A stretch of 64,000 nucleotides of DNA from Aedes albopictus (Eukaryota > Arthropoda > Insecta > Diptera > Culicidae). Under the pieces are notes generated by a model. That model made no database searches and was not told the origin of the DNA. It was given only the letters and a program-made list of their open reading frames with translations. Location: NCBI RefSeq assembly GCF_035046485.1, contig NC_085137.1:10742252-10806251 (forward strand), given 5' to 3'. The translations under genes and the position numbers were made by a program. The first letter of the stretch is position 1. Each line of letters begins with the position of its first letter. This document shows, piece after piece, positions 55,987-64,000 of the stretch.

Positions 55987-56188
55987 CAATTTCCTAATCG
56001 CTGCTTGACGTAATGCCGAGAAGAGATTTTGGTTTTTGAGCATTTGGTAAATCCAATTGGAAATCATTGAAAGATAAATAGGACAATTCATGCGGCTTCC
56101 AATAAGGAATCGAAAGGTACGTGTTCAAAAGTATCTTGGAAATCCTAGAAAACACCCTAACAAAATTGTTTTTGAATGGATGCTTTTC

Positions 56189-56194
56189 TTTATT
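56189..56194 (-). promoter_or_regulatory. Candidate polyadenylation signal AATAAA
   Basis: AATAAA on the minus strand about 225 bases after the stop of the PHD-finger ORF. No poly(A) tract follows it, so use is unproven. Confidence 0.4.
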
Positions 56195-56418
56195 TACTTA
56201 TTATTATATTGATCAACTGACATTTTTTAGTCTTATTGACTATACTTATACTAAGATATCAAAAATACTGAAGATATGAACTGAAGTACAAGAAACAGAG
56301 ATACATAATTCTTATTATCACATCATAGAAACTACAAAAAACACAGTCACTTCAGCAACATAAACATTTTAAAATCACTGCTCATACATTTACATCATTT
56401 ACATGAAGTACATAAAAT

Positions 56419-57541
56419 CTACACAATATCGGGTTTCCAGGTACATTGTTTTCTAACAAATTCTCGAAACTTAACTTTTTTTGGCCAAGTAGACGTTTTC
56501 ATAGCGGAAGGCTTCCATCTTTTGCTCAATACAACTTTAAAAGATACGTAATCGACATGTTTACATTCGTTGTCGCAGGCACCCAAACATCGAGAAACCA
56601 TCCGTTGACCATCTGCCTCAGATACACTTGCATCAATATTTGTCAGTAATAGGGGCAGTGTTGGTAAACTCACACTCAAAGCACACTCATGAACCGCTCC
56701 TGCGTGAGCAAACTCGCACGCGATTCTGAATCGTTTTCTCACGCGCGAAAATTTCATGCAAAATCTCGCACTCACGAGTCAAGCGTCGAAATCTCGTTCG
56801 CTTGTAAAACGAATCCAAATCAATTTGAACGGCATTCAATGTTGTTGTACGCTAGATTTGCTTTTGTTCTATCATACAATCCTTAAAACTTCGATGTAAA
56901 CATTAAGAACACCAAGAAATAAAGGAATGAGTGAAATCATGAGTTAACTCATGCATGATTTTTTCGGCGGTGAGTTTGGCGAGTCAAGAATCGCGCGTGA
57001 AACAACTCAACCATGAGATTTGAGAATTTGAGTTTTTACCAACACTGAATAGGGCAAAACTTTCATCAAGAGTATTTGAAGAAGAGGTTGACAGTTGTGA
57101 TCGTGTAAGATCGGTAACATCAGGTACAAGCGGCATCACACGATTGGGGATCGTTTCCCGTTGCGGCGATGAACGAGGAGTTGAATGTCGTATAGCAGAA
57201 GTAACCGAACCCGAAGGGCATGTAGCATTCGAAGCAAGAACAGACATTGTTTTTTCGACCTTAGATTTTAGTTCATCTACATCATGCTGCAACACACACT
57301 TTGAACTGCACACTACTGGGCTGCATTGAACGGTAGGTTCTTTGTGACTCTCTCTCCACTGAAGAAATTTGGAAAAACAATCATCGCACAACCAAAAACT
57401 ATTCCTCTTTGGCGGTGATATAGCGGCAAGCTCTTCATTGTTTAGTCCGACACAAGCAGCGTGATATAGTCGTTTACACAAGCCATTACAATACAGTTCC
57501 TCTTCCCTTGCGACGTCGTGATGGCATTTTTCGCAATCCAT
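56419..57541 (-). CDS. PHD-finger ORF1-like protein, split by a hAT MITE
   Basis: The minus-strand frame opens at 57580; I prefer the Met at 57541. Residues 3-55 form a Cys4-His-Cys3 PHD finger (C3, C6, C18, C22, H27, C30, C52, C55). A short heptad-like stretch follows (about residues 88-102), then a Ser/Thr/Pro-rich linker. The frame meets the MITE 56656-57047 after SFAL. Beyond the MITE and one copy of its 8-bp duplication, the same frame continues to TAG at 56419-56421 with a basic, Trp-rich tail (KRWKPSAMK, STWPKK, WKPDIV). The intact version would be about 240 residues. PHD fingers followed by such tails are known in ORF1 proteins of insect non-LTR elements, where they are thought to bind nucleic acid or partners. 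A host PHD gene is possible. No ORF2 follows. Confidence 0.7.
56656..57047. mobile_element. 392-bp hAT MITE inside the PHD ORF
   Basis: CAGTGTTGGTAAA and its inverse form the ends, of the CAGTG-TGG type common in hAT elements. AATAGGG(G/C) flanks it (56648-56655 and 57048-57055, 7 of 8 bases). Removing it and one duplication restores an open frame, which fixes the ends independently of the terminal repeats. No coding capacity. Confidence 0.9.
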
Positions 57542-57687
57542 GATTATTTCGATGCACAGTTTTATAACGGTTTTTATCACATAGCGGTTATCAATTGCTA
57601 GTTCTTGTATTGATCGAACTAATTATCGATGAATACACTTTAAACAAACAGCTTTGGAAGATTTTTCGTGGCGATTTTTATAAAAAA

Positions 57688-57989
57688 CTAGCTGACCCGG
57701 CAAACTTTGTCTTGCCATGATGTGGTGGTTTGACAACTGTTGAAGTCATCGCTGCACCGCCATCTAGATTGGTTCATTTTTGATCGCGTTGATTTTCTTC
57801 CCAGCTTAATAAAAATCAGCATTTTATCAATTTTCTCACTTTTTTAGTTGTTTTTCGTAACTTTTTGTACATAAAAACACAGCCACCACGAATACGAACC
57901 GAACCGTGCAAGAGTCATCCTGATCGGTTCAGCCGTTCTTGACTTTTGTTGCCTCAAAGGGACTTCAAACTCATTTTTATATATATAGA
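57688..57989 (-). mobile_element. Non-autonomous Helitron, copy 2
   Basis: On the minus strand it begins TCTATATATATAAAAATGAG and ends GGGTCAGCTAG, between a host A and T with no duplication. GGCAAGACAAAGTTTGCC forms the 3' hairpin. TC and CTAG termini are canonical. Internal sequence differs from copy 1 but the ends agree. Confidence 0.9.
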
Positions 57990-58896
57990 TTGAGCAAAAT
58001 TCGACGAGCAGAAAAAACACAAGGGGTACTCACTAGACAGATTATTTTTTCCGATATCCTAAACAACATTGTGTAAACAAATCACAGTGGACTTTCCATT
58101 TTGGTAAGCATGTTGGTTCCCATGGAGAGGCATGTTTGCCAGAAAAACATCACTGGTGTGATGCTCGACAAAGCGTTCTAATCATTTCAGAAGAAAGAGG
58201 TCAAATTAATAGGTCTGATCTTCATACGATGCATTATCCACTTACGGAATACACTTGTCAGTATAGTCCCACCAAGATTTGTGAATAATAGAAAGGCTGT
58301 AAACAAGCAGTTTTATCAAAACATTTTGGGACTTGAGGCATGACACGCGAGATAGCCATTTAAATTTTACTGAAAGTTGCAAACATCGGGTCAAACGAAA
58401 TATGCGGTACCATATAGGTGTTAATCAAAGCATTACATCTACATAGAAATCCCCCCTACGAAAGTAAGGTTATTGGTCCAAAACTGTTCTTTTATGCTGA
58501 AGATTGATCTGAGCTGTCATAACCATAGCCACTACCCAAACTAGGCACGATCAAACTCTTACAATCACAACACAAGAAAAAAGAGCAGCGATAAAAACCA
58601 ATTCGGCATCCATTGAAGAACGCCAGAGACGATGACACACAGAGGACACTGTGAAAAACGCATAATGCGAAGAGCCATATAGGTTATAATTAAAGCTACA
58701 ACTGCACCATTGCTCCCGTTCCCGTAGTAAGGGTAGAATACTGTTGAGGGCGCCCTAGTACTCCACAGGCTCCGTTTGTAGTTAGGTTTTTATTAGAACC
58801 CCTAACCATTCATTCCTTGGCACGGTAAGCATAAAGCCGCATAACACCATGAATTAGGGCTCACATGTTTAGTGGACTCTTACCACTGGATCAGGC
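57990..58896. other. Unidentified low-repeat sequence
   Basis: No credible gene. The part 58560-58890 has wording shared with 55430-55460 and ends at the SINE. Possibly a retroposon fragment. Confidence 0.35.
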
Positions 58897-58909
58897 GATC
58901 CGTAGTGTT

Positions 58910-59172
58910 CTTCTTCTTCTTTCTTCTTTATGGCTCGACGTCCCCACTGGGACTTGGCCTGCCTCTCTTCAACTTAGTGTTCTTTGAGCACTTCCACAGT
59001 TATTAATTGAAGGGCTTTCTTTGCCTGCCATTGCATGAATTTGTATATTGTGAGACAAGTACAATGATACGCTATGCCCAGGGAGTCGAGAAAATTTTCC
59101 CGACCGGAACGTGAATCGAACCCGCCGTCTCCGGATTGGCGATCCTTAGCCTTAACCACTAGGCTAACTGGA
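58910..59172 (-). mobile_element. Feilai-like SINE with 13-bp duplication
   Basis: Same layout as 8282-8561: CTT-rich tail at the left, body with AGTTATTAATTGAAGGGC, then inverse B box (GAATCGAACCC) and A box (TTAACCACTAGGCTAACTGG). GATCCGTAGTGTT is duplicated exactly (58897-58909 and 59173-59185). The 61-codon minus frame is not a gene. Confidence 0.9.
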
Positions 59173-59284
59173 GATCCGTAGTGTTATTCTTAGCCAATTG
59201 AGATAACCGCTACCGACACTACACAGCTATCTAGGCTGATCGGGAAAAGAAGTTAACATTGATGGTCAACTTCCAAACGAGCCC

Positions 59285-59825
59285 GAACAGCCCACAAATT
59301 TCTCCAGAAGCTTCTTTAAACACTTTTGGGCGTTTGGAATTTCCTACAGAAATTTCTTCAGGAGCTTCTCCAAAAACTTTTCAAATAGTTTCTTTAGGAG
59401 TTCCTCCGGAAATTGCGCCAGGTGGTCTTCCGGAAATCACTCTAGGAGTTCCTATAGAAATTGCTCCAGGAATCACTCCTGGAGTTCCTCTGCAAATCGC
59501 TCCTGGAGTTCCTCTGGGGATTCCTCCAGTAGTTGCTCCAGGGATTCCTCCATTAGTTCCTCCGGTTAGTCATCCAGGAGTTCCTCCGCTAATCCTTCGA
59601 GAGTTTCTCTAGGAGTTCTTCAAGCAATTACTCCAGGAGTTCCTCTGTAAGTTCCCCCTGGATGCCCTCTGGAAGGTCCTCCGGGATGTCCTCTAGCAAT
59701 ACTTCTAGGAGAACATTTTATACTTTTTTTCTGGGAATTTCAATTGTATTTAGTTAAAGCGCGAACTCCTCCGCGAGTTCCTTCCGCAATTCCTTTATGA
59801 GGTACAAGCATCAAGTATCAGATAC
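59285..59825 (-). repeat. 12-bp repeat block, paralogue of 54780-55245
   Basis: Follows the 54780-55245 block in order: CAAAAACTTTTCAAA, GTTTCTTTAGGAGTTCC, ATTGCGCCA, TCTGCAAATCGCTCCTGGAG, CTGGGAATTTCAATTGTA, GCGCGAACTCCTCCG and ATGAGGTACAAGCATCA. Some units were gained or lost. The 117-codon frame (59259-59612) is repeat translation. Confidence 0.85.
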
Positions 59826-60069
59826 TCTCATATATGCTTTGGTAATGGCTTTTGTATGAAAAATGGCTGGTGATCCTATTGTTTGTCCGACACGGTATAA
59901 GTTAAAAAAATTTGAAAAAAAAATGTCTCTTTAGGCCTTAATTTTTTGAACATTGATCATCAACTGATAAAATCAATCAAAAGAGCTCAGATTTTTCCAG
60001 AATCGTCTCTCTGGGAAATGCATCATTCTGGGAAATAGTTTTCAGAAGAATTGCTTTGACGCACTACAG

Positions 60070-60658
60070 CCAGTGCTGAAAATGTCATTTCGACATATCT
60101 AAATTCCATCACCTACAGCTCATATCAGAAGCAGAACCTAAGAATAAGGAATATGAAAAACTTATGCGGTTAGCCCAGTTCTACAAGAAAGTCATGGAAA
60201 CCGATCTTTTTCGAATATTTAAGGTAAATGTCATTGACTATATTCGAAAAATGCCAATTGATGTTCACCATGAATATCAATTGGCATTTTCGAAGGTAGT
60301 TGATGACATTTATCTTAAATATTCGAAAAAGATAGGTTTTTCTGTAACTTTCTTGTAGAACTGGGATGGCCGCACAAGTTTTTCGTATATCAAGACCAAC
60401 AATTGAAAAGGGCGCGTCAACATCGCGTAACAAACACGTTTCTGCCGACCTAGGGCCTTCTGAACTCCACCCACGCATCTCACCACCACTAACAGAAAGC
60501 TTGATGTTTGCGCTTTCTGTTAATGGTGGTGGTGAGGTGTGTGGGTGGAGTTAAGAAGGCCTCAACTTAGTCTTGATATCATATTTTCAAGCTCAGCTTC
60601 TGATATGAGTTGTAGGTAATTGAATTTAGATATGTTGAAATGACATTTTCAGCACTGA
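60070..60658. mobile_element. Composite palindromic element with CTACAG flanks
   Basis: Outer arms (about 60070-60142 and 60585-60658) pair through CAGTGCTGAAAATGTCATTT. An inner hairpin (about 60150-60395) is centred on GTTCACCATGAATAT with arms of about 115 bases. A third hairpin (60453-60560) pairs GGCCTTCTGAACTCCACCCA with its inverse. CTACAG occurs directly outside both ends (60064-60069 and 60659-60664). No coding capacity; mirror frames of 64 and 102 codons are artefacts. Confidence 0.75.
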
Positions 60659-60664
60659 CTACAG

Positions 60665-62020
60665 ATGTGCTAAAGTCAAAATAAACGTAATTGAAATTTT
60701 GAAAAAAGAAAAGAAAAAAAAAACTAAAGACCAACTATTTTGAACAGTTTTTCAAAAGAAATTTCCCACAATCCTGCACAATTTTCGGAAAATAAAACTC
60801 TTCAAAACGTCGTAACCAACCTGCTGCAAACATTTCCGATTGAATCCATGTTTTACTACTATAGAAATACTTAGTTGCATTTTGAGTTATTCGTTGTATG
60901 TACATATTTTCTGCAAAAGTACCAAGCTATTCCAGAATCATCAGTATGTAAGAATTCAGGCTATTCTATCGTTTAAGTTTACAAAAAACGAACTTACCTG
61001 TTATGGTTTTTTCTGGGAAAACAGTATTTAAAGAGAAGAATTTATAAGATTGTACTAGTATTTAAATTATAAATGAAAGAATCAAAACTCCACGTCCACA
61101 TTCTACAATTTGAAACATGTTTCATAACTAGGTGTAAGCTTCCAAATATCGAGCAGGTAAACCAAGTGAAGCCACATTAAATCACTCCAGTTGAAATGAA
61201 CGTAACCCGTGAAATCATAGTTCCAGCGCAGTTATCGGTGTATTAATAGAAAAAATATTGAAAAAATATCTTTTGCAGCATCTTGGCATGGCGGTGAAGC
61301 ATTTTTTCCTATCGAAATCAAACGGCCATAGATCAATCAAAAGCCAATTCCGCAAAATGAAGTCAGCCAACAATGTGGAACCGAAAAAGAAATGAAACAC
61401 AACCACTTCATTAACGTCAGATAATCATGGCAAACGGATTGTTTATTATGACGAAGATCTTTTTTCTCGGATTTAGCTCTTGGTCCGATACAGGCGGTAA
61501 AAAAGAACCTCACGTCACAGCCTCAGCTGTTCGTGAGCTGCAGCTACTGAAGTTGAGCTGCATCCAGTCGACTCCAGCCGTACGAGTAACTTACTGCTGT
61601 ATGTACAACTAATCACTGCACTGAGAATAAATGCCATGTGAATTTGTTTCTTTCTTTCCTCCTTTCATTTTTGCCCGCTGCCAAGTTAAGGTGGTTATAC
61701 CATCATCATCCCCACAACTCCGGTCTTCACTTCACAATTGCGTTGCATGCTGCAGTTATGTATGACTTCTGCTTCGTCTGAACTATGCATGCACCATTTA
61801 GTTTTTTTTCCTTCTGCGATTATCTACCATGCCATGCTCTCTTTTCCCCCCATCGTCGTCCGTCGTTAGAGTATCAATCTCAGCACTAATTGTCGTCGGC
61901 ATTCCGGCAGCTAGTTCGCACAAATTGATCGCTAATTAGACCCAGTTGACTGGCAGTTGATCGATTTACGCATCGTCACTTTAATCACAGATCACTTAAT
62001 TTTCCGCAGCTCGATCACTA
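60665..62020. other. AT-rich low-repeat sequence
   Basis: No repeats or credible genes seen. It may be the first intron of the transcription unit proposed at 62026-62240, or plain intergenic DNA. Confidence 0.35.
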
Positions 62021-62025
62021 CTTAC

Positions 62026-62240
62026 ATTTTCTCACAGAAGTATTCTTCTCAGCACGGTCACCAATCAGCAGCAGCAAATTTTCGGTGCTCACTTTTATCA
62101 CTTGTCACGATTTTCCACGCGCGAAATTCCAAACTGGCGCGAAACGTGATCGAACGAACGAAGGAACGTTTATTTCACGCAGCAAGCCGTGAGTACGCGT
62201 ATTGTGTGTGCGGCGTCGCGAAACGCAAATTGAAAACTGA
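62026..62240 (-). promoter_or_regulatory. Candidate host promoter and 5' untranslated exon
   Basis: On the minus strand, TATCAGTTTTC at about 62240 matches the arthropod initiator TCAGT. About 210 bases of typical insect leader follow (AGTGATAAAAGTGAGCACCG, GAGAAGAATACTTCTGTGAG), then AAAAT|GTAAGT, a strong splice donor (GT at 62025-62024). No start codon context is evident. Surrounding DNA (61850-62400) is CG-richer than its flanks and free of transposons. No coding exon is visible on this strand in the window. The plus-strand 139-codon frame overlapping it has no domain. Confidence 0.35.
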
Positions 62241-62459
62241 TAAGTACCCTCCTGGCGGGCGATTCATAAGATCCCACCGTCTGGCTGCTGCTGTGGCTGC
62301 TAAGCAAGCGCCTTGGTACCCACCATCTAGCAGAGCCAGCACGTACCTACCTATGTGTGGCTTAGTGGCTGGATGAGAGCAAAAGCAAAGAGCGAGTAAT
62401 GCTAAGGCTATAAACTCCTTCTGGTCTAACAGAGCAATTGGATGGTGGAAGCGCAGAAG

Positions 62460-63860
62460 TACAGTGGTTCCCAAAGTTATGTAGAATCCCTAAAATAGGG
62501 GTTTTCAGTCATTTTGCTTGCAGTGCATTCTTAAGAGATAAAATGCTGCGCGGTACATCGGTTCATCAATTTTGAAAATTGCTAATTGAAGTTTTTCGAA
62601 AAAAAAACCGGGACCCCCGGATTCTCTCCCGAAGGAACAATACCATGAATAACTCACATTTTGAGTGTTTGTCAAGAATTCGATCTCAGGTTCTCCGAGT
62701 GATAGCCACGTGCTTGTCAAAACGAGATTTGTTCAACCGAATGGTAATTCAATAGTTGTGTCCTGGTAAAAATCTCTCAGATTATTTTGCGTCGATTTAC
62801 TTCAGATTTCTTGTAACTAAATAGCGGATTTTTATAGGCCCAAGATCAGTACTAACAAGATTTTTGAGAGATTTTTCTCAGGTTTCTTCTTCCATGTCGA
62901 TTGTCTACTTTTAAATTCACCAAAGTTGAACAGGTTTTCCAGGAATTAAAAAAAGAAACCTTAAAATACAGGGGATGAACATAATGATCGCGACAGACAA
63001 TATATTTACTTTCCAAAACATGTTCAACTAGCTGTAACTGTTTGAAAAGTGCATCGAATATTTTCAAATTTTCACTATGAGTTAAATAGTCACAAAATTT
63101 CAGCTTATTGGACGCAGTGCACAGTGGACAATGGTCCTCGAACCAGATTTACGAGGAAAGATGCATGCAGCGCCTTCAAATGATGTTTTAGACAAATATG
63201 TTCTTCTAGAAAGTTGTTCCTAAAAATAAGGCCCTCTTTTCAATATACATGAAAATTAGGATGATCCATATTTTCAAAGAAATTGGTAACCAAACTTTTT
63301 TATTTGCATGAATAACTGTATACATTCTTCGGGAAAGTTGTAGATCTATCAATTTTGAGCAAGTTTGCCGAAAACACTTTTTATGTAGCTTTAAAATTGA
63401 CCGATCTAGAGGGATTTTTTCTGAATATGCTTAGGGTGGTTCAAGAAAATCGGTTTTCTGGCGTTAACTTTTTCAGTTTCGATCAAAGTCGCCCAAGAAA
63501 CACTTGTAGAGCATTTGAAGACGCGTCATTTCGTGCGCTGAGATGATCGTTATCTCTTTTGGTTCAAAAGTTATAGGCATTTTTCTTAAAAAATCATAGT
63601 TTTTTTTAAAAAGGTGTTATGACGGGTTGGGGCAAACATAAAAAATATCTTTTGCCCGCATTCAAAAGAAGAAATGTTGTTATAAAACATATCAAAAAAT
63701 TAAAGGGGTGTTATTTTTGTAACTCAAGTGAAACATATTTGAAAAGTGCCTATTTTTTTCTAGAAAATCATCAATATCTTTTGAACGGAATGACGTAGCA
63801 ACATTCTCAGCTCACGAAAATGGGCGTTTTTTAAAGCTCTAAAACTGTTTCTTAGACAAC
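62460..63860. other. Non-coding AT-rich sequence
   Basis: No genes. 63120-63860 has the style of the 31-33 kb foldback (GGAAAGTTGTAGATC and GCCGAAAACAC words), suggesting a related MITE that continues beyond the window. Confidence 0.4.
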
Positions 63861-63866
63861 TTTGAT

Positions 63867-64000
63867 GAGAAATTTGAAACAAAAAAGATAAAGGGTTTAA
63901 ACTGTTTTGACCAAATTTGGAGTATTTTCCCATAGTTTTCATAGGGTGACGCTAGAGCAAATCGTTTTATTGCTTTATCTTTTTTGTTTCAAATTTCTCG
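63867..64000. mobile_element. Inverted repeat cut by the window edge
   Basis: 63867-63893 (GAGAAATTTGAAACAAAAAA..) is matched perfectly in inverse at 63973-63999. The pairing is still perfect where the window stops, so the right arm probably continues outside. Confidence 0.7.

Noticed and set aside
1..64000. Endogenous viral element, CRISPR array or bacterial transfer
   Set aside because: No viral polymerase or nucleoprotein motifs, no regular repeat-spacer array and no bacterial-type operon were seen. Short or decayed viral pieces could be missed without a database search.

Overview
The window looks like repeat-dominated nuclear DNA of a culicine mosquito, most likely an Aedes species. The evidence is several tRNA-derived SINEs with the layout known from the Aedes Feilai family, R1-like and RTE-like non-LTR retrotransposon remains, and a dense layer of short TA-, TTAA- and 8-bp-flanked DNA elements. 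The genus is an inference. I found no intact host protein-coding gene, no functional rRNA or tRNA gene, no CRISPR array and no recognisable viral insertion. Most long open frames are by-products of tandem repeats.

Layout. 1-3600: degenerate 12-bp repeat (GGAATTCCTGGA type), which recurs in both orientations at 5.7, 10.7, 17.4, 18.1, 25.9, 39.5-42.6, 52.2-55.2 and 59.3 kb. 3.7-5.6 kb: decayed R1-like ORF2 broken by two TA-flanked inverted-repeat elements. 6.6-8.0 kb: short GCGTTTCA-type repeat. 8.0-9.0 and 12.6-17.2 kb: a roughly 144-bp satellite, inverted on either side of a transposon. 18.9-24.1 kb: a nested stack. A solo LTR sits in the 12-bp repeat, an LTR element with a 370-bp LTR sits in the solo LTR, and a 379-bp MITE sits in one LTR. 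24.3-29.3 kb: MITEs, three tRNA-headed SINE families and a large foldback. 31.2-32.9 kb: another foldback with a TA MITE in its loop. 34.4-38.7 kb: a TIR-bounded 4.3-kb composite holding further MITEs and a 187-bp tandem repeat. 43.3-44.2 kb: a duplicated segment, one copy carrying a Helitron. 47.1-48.5 kb: a broken reverse transcriptase. 48.8-49.4 kb: a piggyBac-type MITE full of hairpins. 56.4-57.6 kb: a PHD-finger ORF split by a hAT MITE, then a second Helitron. 58.9-60.7 kb: a SINE, a 12-bp repeat block and a composite palindrome. Near 62.0-62.2 kb there is a possible host 5' untranslated exon on the minus strand.

The window is best read as a record of insertions. At least four have an empty site or an uninterrupted reading frame that fixes their exact ends. 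The least ordinary object is the 19-24 kb LTR element. On the minus strand it has LTRs, a primer-binding-site candidate and a polypurine tract, but its 3.9-kb interior is mainly two minisatellites with no gag or pol. All alignments and repeat periods were done by eye; percent identities and family names were not computed.
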